Origin: Balanoglossus misakiensis
Lineage: Eukaryota > Hemichordata
Length of the DNA stretch: 64,000 nucleotides
Direction of reading: 5' to 3'
NCBI GenBank assembly: GCA_040954595.2
Contig: CM082588.2
Coordinates: 682,001 to 746,000 of the forward strand
This document shows positions 11,524-22,355 of the stretch, piece after piece (position 1 is the stretch's first letter; the number at the start of each line of letters is the position of its first letter). The notes beneath the pieces are model-generated. The model searched no databases. It saw only the letters and a list, made by a program, of their open reading frames with translations, and was not told the origin of the DNA. The position numbers and the translations under genes were made by a program.

Positions 11524-11613
11524 TTATAAAAACCCAAGGTTTTACACAGAAGCTGTCATTGGTCAATGTCGTTGATCAACCGTTATTCGGCAGATACATC
11601 CACATCGTTCGAG
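11524..11613 (+). promoter_or_regulatory. TATA promoter and noncoding first exon of lectin gene B
   Basis: TTATAAAA at 11524-11531, the shared block at 11561-11581 with GTTGATCAACC, and a GTAAGG donor after 11613 mirror the layout of lectin A. The coding exon begins after an acceptor at 11815, eight bases before the ATG. Confidence 0.6.
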
Positions 11614-11822
11614 GTAAGGTTCATTTTGTCACATTATTAGTTGCACAAACTTCGCTCGAATCGCAGAGAAAAATACGCGATCTTCAGCCTCTTTGACTGT
11701 AGATGAAGCTTGAATGTTTAATAATGAAATGATAATGTTTTTATTCGACGATTAAATATAGTTGTAGATTAAATACAGTTGTGACCATGTTGAACTTCGT
11801 AACTTAGGTATTCAGAAGCACC

Positions 11823-12935
11823 ATGAATCCAGTGCTGACTTTGCTGTTTCTGTTCGCTGTATCCATGGCTTATGGCCAGACAGGTAAGCCCTTATTAAGA
11901 CTAGCTTTTCAGTATCAACTTCACTTCCAATTCCAAAACCGAGTTTCGTTCGACATATGTACGTGTAACTCCCTTTTCTTCCACAGTCAAAGTTTGGAAA
12001 AATTGGGGAAAACGCACTTTTCTGAGTGAAAGAAAAAACTACTTTTATAACCGTAATTCATTATAAAAAAACTGTTAAACGCTTTGTTTGTGTACCAAGA
12101 TTTTGCGTTTGGTATTTAGGGATTCTCAAAACCGAAAACTGTTTTCCGCAGTCCACTGGTTTAATTGCTTTTTCAAAATCGACATTGTCACCACCTTCTA
12201 TCTGTGTCTCTGCAGTGACTTTCACTCGCTGTGACTGCTACAAGTACTCAGCCAGCTGTGGGAGTCTGACTTGGGAGGAAGCCAAGGCAACATGCGAAAG
12301 TGAGGGAGGATTTCTTGCTACCATGGATACAGAAGAAACATGGCGGGCAGTGAAAACCGAAATTGTTGACGCTGGACTGGACACGAAGGATTGTCACAAT
12401 AATGGATTTTGGATTGGTTACCACGACCGGGACACAAGTCTGGACAACATTCCCCACGCACCATCTGATCTGGAATGGATCTATCCCATGTGCAAACATT
12501 TTGAAATTTGGGAGAAAGACCAACCAGACGACAGTCTTAAGAAATCTGAGTATGGACAAAACTGTGTTCAATTGTGGTGAGTATGATATTGCAATAAATT
12601 TTGAACGATCGTTATTCGTATACATGTCCAAGCTGGCGCTAAGGATCAAAAACAGAAGAGCCCTCCTCAAGTGACAAGTTTTTGTACTCATCAGCTCGTA
12701 TTTTCAAATTCTTTTCATCTAGGATCAGAAAGAGTAACAAATTTGATGATGACTACTGTACCAACACAAAGGGTTACGTCTGCCAGAGAGTTGTCAGTAA
12801 GTATGAAGAAAATATCTCTATAAATATTATGCCATATGAGGATTAAACTGTTGAAAGTTAGACTAATCTTGGAGTTGATTCAATTATTTATGATTCTTAT
12901 TTCTTGCAGCTGAATGTTCCTGTGCTGCGAAGTAA
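11823..12935 (+). CDS. Secreted C-type lectin B (QPD type)
   Basis: Four coding exons, 11823-11883, 12216-12576, 12723-12796 and 12910-12935, total 522 bases (173 residues), the same total as lectin A. Exons 2 and 3 match lectin A in length exactly (361 and 74). A signal peptide ending in AYGQ precedes a single C-type lectin domain with RCDC, CGSLTWEEAKATC, GFWIGY, a QPDD sugar-site loop, FDDDYC and VCQ. QPD is the classical galactose-type triplet, so B probably prefers a different sugar from A. That is inferred from family knowledge, and the WND-position residues are atypical in both. The shared exon lengths, phases and promoter block show a tandem duplication. Confidence 0.9.
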
Positions 12936-15138
12936 ATGCAACGAATGGACGAACGATGACAGAAGATTGTAAAATTATCACAATTACCGCTTCCTAGCCA
13001 TCCTTTTTATCTGAATATTACAGGTTCTTTTCGTCTATTGGGGTCCAAATTATTTCTCTAAATGGTGTAAAGAGTATAGGCATAATTTTTTGATTCATCG
13101 TATGTTAAATGAATTTAATGAATAGTTGGATAAAAGTACCTGAACTGGAATTGATCATCTTCTAAACCATATTCAAATAAAAGATTACGTGAAATTTCTG
13201 TGTTTTCTCGAAATTGTGATTCTAAGTTTTACGTTCTTTCCTCACATCTCTCGCTTGCTGCTATTATTTACTTTGAATAAACCTGAGGAGTTCAATCGAT
13301 CTGTCTGTGGCTGAATTATTGAATCCTTGCAATGGCTTGTGAGGTTCGCAGTCAACCTCCATGTTGACACAAGCGCTACCAGAGCCGTTCCAAATCGACG
13401 GTCTCTACGGCCAGTATGTGATGAGTATTCCTGTGTGCACGCGTGTAAGCTTATACCATCAAATTACAGTTGGGAGCATATCCGATGGTGGAATACTTTT
13501 GCTTGTCGGATCTCGAACCTAAAAGCAGCGAAACCGCGACAGAGAGCGACTCGCCGTGTCAAAGTTTCGAGGTCAGACAAGCTAGACTAACTAAACGTCT
13601 AAAAATTGCTGTAGAAAAATATTGCGACCACGGTACCTTATATGAGATGACCATGACTCCGAAGACCTTGTCAGGGATTACTTGCTCATCCAAACCATCA
13701 AACACGAGGGTGTGGCTGCAGTTGTCCTCAAGTTGTAGGTGTTTTCGTGTAAAACCACGGTCATTCCACGAACTGTAGTTAACCAACATCGACATAAAAC
13801 GTGCCAGAGATCATATTCAAGCCACGTGTACACAACCCACGTGATTAACCCCAACCAATCAAGTAGTAGTACACAGGTGTGCGTTTTAAAATGTAAATGT
13901 CGCTCTAATCTGACGCCGCGATAGCAGCAGAACGCAAGCAAAGGCAAAGACGCCGCCTAACTTTACAGGCGATTTTAGTTTAGAAGATTGTCGGACACCA
14001 CTGCTAATGCAATTCTTCACAGTGGATCAACAGACCATCAGATAACATAACGTTTTGAAATGTGTTTAATTGGTATATATTCACATTAATCACACATACA
14101 GTAAATATGTCCACACTTTGGGTTGCAGATTACATGTACCTACATTTGTTTCTTAACTATCCATGAAGTATTCAAGCAATGTAAGAACGTGTGTTTCCAG
14201 ATGGCTGGGCAACCTCACAATAGATATGCCAACAAGAATCAGTTAAGCAGAGTTCAGTGCTTCTGAAAGCAGATAAAGTGTATGATCTATTCTGTTGTTC
14301 CCTGGTTCTTACATTGATGGATGTGTGACGCAAATGAGATGTCAATCATATCACAGCTGATATCCAACAGCCAACCAGCATCAGTCACATCTCCACTCAA
14401 TGACAAAAGGCATAAACATGTACATGACAACTGTTGCTAGGCAAAATTAAAGTCTGTAACATTCCTATGAAGTCTTATGAAGACCAATAAAGTAAATGGC
14501 TTGGATGAAATTTGGCACTCACTCCACACATGCCCACAAATGAAATTTTTACATCTAAATGTAATAAAGTGAAATTCTCATCTTTTAACATTTCTACCTG
14601 ACTTGGGAGTAAAATATACAAACAAAAACATAGTGTTTTATTAACAAGTTCATGAAACCAATAATTTTGCTACGCCACATCAGATGAATCTTATTACTGA
14701 TATATATTCTACAGAGCAAAGTTTAAAAAGGCCCTTTTTTAGTTTCATTCATATGATATTTAAAAGTATGTGGTGATTATTACAATCTTGCAGAAGATCA
14801 CAATCCAGGGAAGAAAGTATATACAATGGTTTCCATCTAAGCAAGCATATCTGTCAATGCATAGATAGCTTCCTGTTCTGGAGCAATCAAAATTCAACAA
14901 AAGATGAACACAGACATGGTTCACCAGTCTTTGTACACAATGAAGCAGTATTTCTCAATGCAAAGATACATTTGTATGATTTCAAAACATTTAAATTATA
15001 TAAAACGTAGGTTATATTTTTCATATCTTTTTATAATAACACATCCTTTTCTGGTTTACATTATACAAAATGTAGGTAACCAAGTCTTAATTAGATAGAC
15101 TTAAATTTAAATTTGTCTCGCACATTATCAATTGTAAC
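12936..15138. other. Intergenic: 3' ends of lectin B and WDTC1
   Basis: AATAAA at about 13175 and 13275 may serve lectin B. On the minus strand an AATAAA (TTTATT at 14637-14642) could end WDTC1, implying a 3' UTR of about 500 bases. The open frames at 13.3-13.9 kb show no recognisable domain or splice context. Confidence 0.45.
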
Positions 15139-15390
15139 TTAACTAGGTCTACACTGTACAGCGTTGTCTGAGTTTTCATCATCAGATCCTTCTGAGATCC
15201 CTGTGATGCGATATCCCATGTTCATTAACATAACTTCCAATGGATCAGCATTCATTCGTTTCTGATTGGCTGTAGCTGCTGAGTCTGTCTCTTCTATGTG
15301 TCTGTCATCTTCCTTTGGGCCCTCCTGAAATGTGCATCAGCAAGGTCAGAATTTTACATGTGTATCCAGTGAATTGTGTAGATCAGTTGG

Positions 15391-15426
<36 letters not shown>

Positions 15427-18400
15427 GTGCGTGATGTGTGAGTGATTAAAATATATTTAGTTGTCACATGCACTGTGTCAAATTGTGATGAAATATTCCA
15501 ATCAAGCAGAAATTTAGTTGGATTTAACTAACCTCTGGCCTTGGACTCCACAACCTGACGACAGGATCAATACCACTGGTTGCTAGGAAACAATGACTTG
15601 GATGCGGTTGCAGGCAATTGACAATGGATTCATCTCCTCTGAGGACACGGACCAGGTTCGTTGTCGCTTTATCCCAAATGAAAAATGAGCCGTCATCCGA
15701 CCCAGCTACAATGTATTGACCATTGCTGTAATGATAAAAATGACATTGATGTCAATCATATGGAAGAGAAATGAAAAAATGGCTGCTATAAACTTCCAAA
15801 GTCCATAGGTGGATTTACACTTGCAAACACAAAGTTAACACAAGACTGCAATATCAGGGTGTATCCGAATTCACAGCTTTACCAAATCTTACCTTCCGAA
15901 GAAGTTGGCTTCTTTGATATCTGTGGTCGTATTACAATGTCCACAGAATCTTAAATCATAATCATAACTTGCATAACGTAGTGACTTTTCATGCTCTGAC
16001 TGTGTCTCTCGTTGCCGTCGACGACTGCTGTTTCCATCCGTCTTTTTGTCTTCATCAGGATCTGCTGATAAACATAAAATCAGTCTGATTAAAATCATGT
16101 ACATGTGAAGCAGGTGCACACTAAAAACATAGCTACACAATTCACTAAACCCACTTACTGCTATCGTCTGTTTTAGCATAGAGGGCAGCACATATATCTC
16201 GGTCCAGCTGTTCGAAGGTATGATTCTTAGCATAGTCTGGAAACTTCTCTTTAAACTGTCGAAGACAATCCAATGCTTCTTTGGTCCAGGTGAGTTCGAA
16301 GAGACACTTTGCTAATCTGAAGTGTGCCTTGCAGTGACTTGGATCAAGGGATAATGCGATATGGCAGTCTCTCAGTCCAGCATACAGATCACCATCCCTG
16401 ATAAAATCCAGATTAATATTTAATACAACAGATAGTAACATACAGAGCCTCAATCTCACTTGATAACAGTGCCAATGCTGTAAATAAGATTTTTGGAATC
16501 AGTTCACTCACCATTTTCTTTTCATAAATGCTGCTGCTCTGTTGGCGAACAATATGGCACTGTGCGGTGCAAGGTATAATGCTTGGTTGTACAAATTAAT
16601 TGCATATGTCCACTGCTGTCTGGCAAACACTTCATTGGCTTGCGTTTTCAAGGCTTCAGCTTTTGCAGGCAAAGTAGTGGTTCGACCACACAGACTTATC
16701 CTGTGAAAGAGACAGAAAAATGCCAACAGTCAAACACACTACACACACACAACCAATACCATAAGGTTCCAATATACATATAGGAGCCTACACGCAATAC
16801 CAAATAATAATCCTATAAAAGAATTACATGTACAAATCACTACTTAAATTTTTCTCTCACCTTTTTGTCTGGCTATCATCACTGAGCTTAATTCCATTGG
16901 CATGTGATATGTGCCTGGTCACTCCGTTAGCTGAGGACGACGGGATTGATGTCCCATTGGTAGACAGTACTTCTGCCACATCTGCATCAAGCAAAAAAAG
17001 TCAAACATTACATACTATTTGTCTCCACTTCTGTATTCATACACTGAAGGTTTCAACTTATGGATGTTCCCTCGCAATTAGAATCCTCTGCTAAAGGGAT
17101 TTTACAGTAATAAGATATGTAGCTACAAGTTCAAATACCTTTGACAACACCATTACTAGTCGGGTTCGGGAGTATGTAGTCTTCACATTGAAATCTCTTC
17201 GTTTTCCGTTTACTTGTGATGTCAAATAAATAAATCTGTTCTCCTCCAAGATTGACAAGAAGTTCCTTGCCATCTGGACCAAATGTTACGTATGTAGACA
17301 CAAGTGCACGGAATCTTCTGTTGTAATCATTCTGTGGTAAATGACCTGGTAATACAAAAGTGTTAATGTCAATACATCAATTTATTTTCTGTCAGTGTAG
17401 ACGAGTATTGGACTAAAATAGAACTTTACACACCTGCGATAAAATACTGCACACAACCTTTCGGCACATCTCCATCTGGATCCGGATCCGGTGCCGGAGT
17501 ATGCCAGGATGCTCCCAGTCTTTCCTCGCTGGAAAATCTCACGGAATGAGGACTCAGCATACGGATGTCATAGACACGGACGTACGGATCATTAGCACCA
17601 ACTGAAATGAGATTTATACGTGATTGAAAAAAATGGAGTGGGACCAAACCATAGTGAAAAGGTTAAACATGTGGAACTTTACATTCTGGTTAAGAGCTAA
17701 TTCTGAAGACTTGGTGAATGGAAACGAATGATTTTACTAAGCCACAATTAACTCACCTGCTAACATCTCTGTCCTCAGTGGATTTATAGCCAGACACTTT
17801 GCTTCAGCATGATTTCCGATGTATGTATTAAGATTGATCAACACATTGCTACAGTGGTCATTACAGGTGTGTGGAGACCTCAGGTCAAATTGTCTAAAAG
17901 GTCACAGGAAAAAAGACACAAAAATTATTCTGGACATCAGATGTTTGTGTGTGTCTGTGTGTAGAAATGTAAATCCTTATGATCTACATATGGCATTTCA
18001 GTAAATCATACGCAGTTATATTTATTTTTCAGGATCCAGCTACAGTAAACGACTTTAGGGGATTCTTCGCGCACAACCACTTACCTGATAGTGCCATCTT
18101 CCCCAGCACTCCAAAACATATAAGGAACATTAGGAGCAACAGCCAGTCTCTTCACTCGACCAGCATGACAACTAAATGCTTGTGTTGTCTCACGGATATT
18201 GATGTCATGAACTCTGACCTTACAATCAGCTGCTGCTGTTGCTATGATATGGTCATTGGTGTCTGGCATGAACTGTAACAAAATCAATGTCAAAACACTA
18301 TTAACATAAACAACATACACTCTATGTTAACTCAGATGTCTTACACTGTTCAGAAATGAATGCAATGGCCACAAATAATGCCATAAATACTCTTACCTTA

Positions 18401-19400
18401 ACAGAAAATATGTTGCCATGGTGACCAGTTCGTACCGTGCAAACTTGTCTATGTTTCATGGGTTCCCATATAATTGTACTCAGATCATCTGAGCCACTTG
18501 CTAACAAGCTGAAATATTGATAGAGAACACCTGTGATTATTGTAATTTTAAAATAGTAGAAAAATTCTGATATATCATTCTCGAGAACAATGTGTTCCGT
18601 ATGTGTAAAAATTTACTGGACTTCTACTCATCACAAATAATTTGTACTTACTTTCCCTTCTGGTTCCATTCCAAGCAGTTGACACAACCTGAATGCCCCT
18701 GAAATTGCAGACAAAACAGTAGATAAAATATTTCCAACTTTCATGTGTTCCTTTCTAAGTCGCCCAGTCAAGTTTACCCTGAGAATATTAGTCAACTAAC
18801 AACTAGTCGCAAACCTTTGTTGGGTCGAGGGGGGGTTCTTATTTTTCTCACTGTAAAGCAATGAATCAGGTTTTTTGTCAAGACATACCTGCAATTCAGC
18901 TTCTAAGTTCAATCTTGGAATCAGGAAGCTATTGACATGCAGTTCACGTTGAAAACGGCAACACCGTCTGGTCTGTAAGTGAAATCAAAGACAGAAACCA
19001 TATTTGGAAGGAACAGCACAAATTCCTAGAACAAGTTCCTTACTAACACAATGGTCAACACAACCATAAAACCACAGTGGTACAAGAGATGATAAAACCA
19101 AACTGTGGTTTCAGTAGGATTGTTGAGGCTATGTGTACTATATCAATAATGCATGGTAATGTGTGGGCACATGTAAACGCCGAGTATTGCTGTATAACCT
19201 TTGACCTTGGCATTTAAAAAACTAACTTGTATGTTTCCAGTATGTATGTTTCATTGTAATTCGAACGTTGACAGTGTTGAAAACTTGTACCCAGTCACGC
19301 TACCTGTAATTTCATATAATCACAACTTAATTCTATAGTATTTGTATATCCTTACATCAATTTCTCGGTGCCCCAAACGTGTTAATATATGGTCAGCCAT
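15139..19400 (-). CDS. WDTC1: WD and tetratricopeptide repeats protein 1 (CRL4 substrate receptor)
   Basis: Fourteen exons join in frame: 19356-19400, 18889-18972, 18652-18698, 18397-18508, 18085-18272, 17757-17893, 17434-17601, 17139-17345, 16861-16981, 16512-16700, 16159-16397, 15893-16064, 15533-15725, 15139-15324; 695 residues against about 677 in human. The order is an N-terminal WD40 block (about 41-330; GHSGCVNCLEWN, LASGSDDLSTIIW), TPR helices (about 375-510; ANEVFARQQW, NRAAAFMKRKW, KAHFRLAKCLFEL), the invariant RFCGHCNTTTDIKEANFFG, two further WD repeats (about 560-625) and a C-terminus ending VQCRPS as in vertebrates. Known relatives bind DDB1 as CUL4 ligase receptors and act in fat storage and chromatin regulation. 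All landmarks are intact. Confidence 0.95.
15390..15425. repeat. (GATT)n microsatellite in a WDTC1 intron
   Basis: About nine TTGA/GATT units in the last WDTC1 intron. Confidence 0.9.
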
Positions 19401-20166
19401 GGTCCAGTCTTTACAAGTACGTCAAACGCAAAACCTCACAGGTCGGTGCCAATTTCGCCAGTGCTGACAACTTTCGGACCGTCACTGCAAACGTCCATGC
19501 TTCTCTTGTAATCGTCCTAAAAGACGTTGATTATTTCACCTGTAAATAAACCCTCTTTCCTGCTGTGAACAACCTATTCCCGAAATTACGGTGCCAGAGA
19601 AATCGCTCAGACACGACGAGTGTATGATCGAACACCAAATGAAAACAGGTGACTGCAATGCATAATACATACGTTTGAAGGGCGCAACCTCAAACCAGTA
19701 CGGCATATCGCAAAAACTCACTAAACGTTCAGGTTTTACCTGTTTATTTAAAAATTTCCATAAAATAAATGTATCTTTGGAAACTCATATCATCTTTATA
19801 ACTATTTATTCGGACAATCATTATTATTGTCGATAATCTACTGTAAGAGATCTAAATAAGTCTGCTAATTAGTGACATACCCTTTTACGGCACATATCCT
19901 GGCAAGGTTCGGATTCTGACTCTGGCCGAATCCACTGTTGTCATTTGGAGAAAAGGCTTTGGGTCTAAAGAGAAATTTGACATTATGGGTCGGAAATAGA
20001 CCTGGATAACTAGGTTCCAAGCATGTTTTACATAAGGACATTTAATGAAATCTGGAAGCACTTTATATGAAAAAAGATTCATTTAATACAAAAACAGCAT
20101 TCAAATAGGTGTAGGCCTACAACAGCATAAATGCTGTAGCCTATTGAAGAATGACAATATTTTAAA

Positions 20167-20211
<45 letters not shown>

Positions 20212-20482
20212 AATGCATTGAAACCAATGAACTGATAACTGCCTGCAGACATCGACAGCTCAGAAGGTCTACATAATGTAGATTCGTTTTCAAATTCCAG
20301 TCACCTTGCGTGTTCAATAGTGGTAAATTTAGGTCTACAACTATAGGCTTATAGCTATAAAGGTAGCCCATTGCTTCGTAATACCGTCATCACAGTCAAT
20401 TCCCTTGAATTCACAGTAGACCTACGGCAGTGGGCCTACAATTTCCCATCGTAAGTTTTATTAAAGATTGGAATTTGTTTAT
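19401..20482. other. WDTC1 upstream region and spacer
   Basis: The WDTC1 promoter should lie at about 19.4-19.6 kb, without an evident TATA box. Beyond it the sequence is AT-rich and holds the GAT microsatellite listed separately. No coding exon was seen. Confidence 0.4.
20167..20211. repeat. (GAT)n microsatellite
   Basis: About 15 uninterrupted GAT units. The poly-His open frame on the opposite strand is a by-product of the repeat. Confidence 0.95.
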
Positions 20483-20485
20483 TAA
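20483..20485. repeat. Left target-site duplication (TAA)
   Basis: TAA directly before the left inverted end, matched by TAA at 21584-21586 after the right end. Confidence 0.7.
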
Positions 20486-21583
20486 GGGACTGTCCAGAAT
20501 TTACTTCCAGGGGGGGGCTGGAGGATTTTCAGGGGGGGCCACCCATTTTCCCCAAGAAAAATTAGGGGGGGTCAGACATAAAAATCACAATCCTTTAGGG
20601 GGGGGCCATGTAAAAAACCCTCACAAACTCAATATTTGCCCAGAAGTACTGATTTATAAGAAACAAACCAGCATGGCTACCTGGATGACAGATGAACTCC
20701 GCAAGTGCATTAAATCTTCATAAGCTTGAATTTCCGGTAATTTTTACGGTGGGTTATTTTGTATATCTACTACAGTTTCTTGTTCTACTCTGTGAAGCAT
20801 AATAAAATGCCCAGTATTTGGCCTGCCAGCACAGACCATAAATGTACAGTGAACAGTCAGTGTTGTTACTGTTGACGAGCTCAATTCAAGTCCAGACTAG
20901 AATTCGTTAATTTTCTCATCAATCATTCATATATGTATATAAAAAGTTAATTTGCTTTTGGGTTCATTAAAATGCAGCTTTGAGCTCTGTATTTTATAAA
21001 ATTTTCTTACAGGGGAGGGGGACACCCCCTCCCAAACCCACCCCCTTCACTTCTCGGTTTACAATATCTGCCAACACAGAATACAAATACTTAACAAATA
21101 TAAACAATGTTCAGTTTTAATATCCACTGATGAGGAAAAACATCAGTTTCAAATTCTTTTCATGGGAGCGCTGTTTTTCTTTTTTTGCAAGATAGATAGG
21201 TGATGTGTTTTGCTGTGTGAAAGAAAATGGGGGGTGGGATTTCAAAATTTTAAGCTGTTCGGAAGGGGGGGGATTGAAAATATTTCGGGTTGTGTACGGG
21301 GGGCATGTGAAAATTAACGGTAAAAAAAATTTAATTCTCCCCCCCCCCCCTTCCAGAGGTGTTTGTAAATGCAGCCTTATCAGACTGTATGTGTCGTAGT
21401 CTGTACCAGTAAGCATGCATGTATATATTGGGGGGGGGGGGGGGGTCATGGAAAAAAAACAGGAAATTTACGGGGGGGCCACAGATTTCCTCCACAATTT
21501 ACAAGGGGGGGCCATGGAAAAAAATCACCAGGAAAATAAGAAATCCTCCAGCCCCACCCTGGAAGTAAATTCTGGACAGTCCC
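20486..21583. mobile_element. Non-autonomous TIR DNA transposon (large MITE), PIF/Harbinger-like by target site
   Basis: The two ends are inverted copies. The left end from 20486 begins GGGACTGTCCAGAATTTAC, and the reverse complement of the right end up to 21583 reads the same. The arms match at all but one of about 44 positions. A TAA flanks each side (20483-20485 and 21584-21586), a 3-bp target duplication of the TWA type typical of PIF/Harbinger. Length is 1,098 bases. Inside are long G runs, repeated GGGGGGGCCATG words and no transposase-like frame, so movement would need an enzyme supplied in trans. The near-identical arms suggest a fairly recent insertion. Superfamily assignment is inferred from the target site only. 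Confidence 0.85.
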
Positions 21584-21586
21584 TAA
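21584..21586. repeat. Right target-site duplication (TAA)
   Basis: TAA directly after the right inverted end, pairing with 20483-20485. Confidence 0.7.
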
Positions 21587-22355
21587 GCTTTAGAACAGTG
21601 AAACTGTAGACACTCGAAACAAACTGTATGCTGCAATCATGATGGATATTAAACCTCAAATGATGTCATTTGTATTGGTCTTCTTAATGGCCAAGTGTGT
21701 TTTCTGAAGCTGACAAACTTGTAAAGATTTCTGCAGATAATTTATTTTGCTCTGGGCATTATTGAATATATAAATTGCATGTGCATTATTTTTCTTTTTG
21801 GTAAATAAAACTCTGAATATAACTATTTTAAGCTGTTATTCTGGTGTCTGGCATTTTTGTACATGGTCATTTTAAAATCAAACCGAGAATGCCAAAATTC
21901 CTCAACTGGGAAGTGCACCCTCAACGACAGGATCAACATGTACTTACCTGTTGCATTACATCCAGCAACACACTTTATCAATTCTTTATCGTCTCTTGAT
22001 GTCTCTCAGATACAAGAGCACATTATATCTTTGAAACAAGCAAGGCACACAAAAATTTGCAGGACTTACAATACTAATTGGTGTTGTAAATGGTGTTTTA
22101 ATTAATAAATCATAAAGATGGTTTGTAAATTTAAAAATCGTAAAGTTGATACATTTATCCATAAGAGATTCTCTAAAAAATATAAAACCAATAAAATTAT
22201 GTCCCAAAACTTAATGAGATGAATACACAATGAGTCTAAGTTTTAAAGATTTTTTTTCTAAAAAAAAGAAGTGATATTTATGCAGTGGAACAAATAAAAG
22301 TAGAAATTTATACAGTGAAAACAAAGTACTGTGAAAAGTATTAAATTATTTAAGA
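21587..22355. other. Spacer and probable 3' UTR of the vWA gene
   Basis: AT-rich sequence between the transposon and the stop codon of the minus-strand vWA gene. No coding content was recognised. Confidence 0.4.

Noticed and set aside
13327-13947. Several overlapping open frames of 60-100 codons
   Set aside because: All frames are similarly open, with no domain, no splice chain and no start context.
20162-20371. Poly-His open frame on the minus strand
   Set aside because: It is a read-through of the GAT microsatellite with no gene context.
21117-21609. Open frames inside the transposon as a possible transposase
   Set aside because: Composition is driven by G and C runs; no DDE or Myb/SANT-like pattern is visible.
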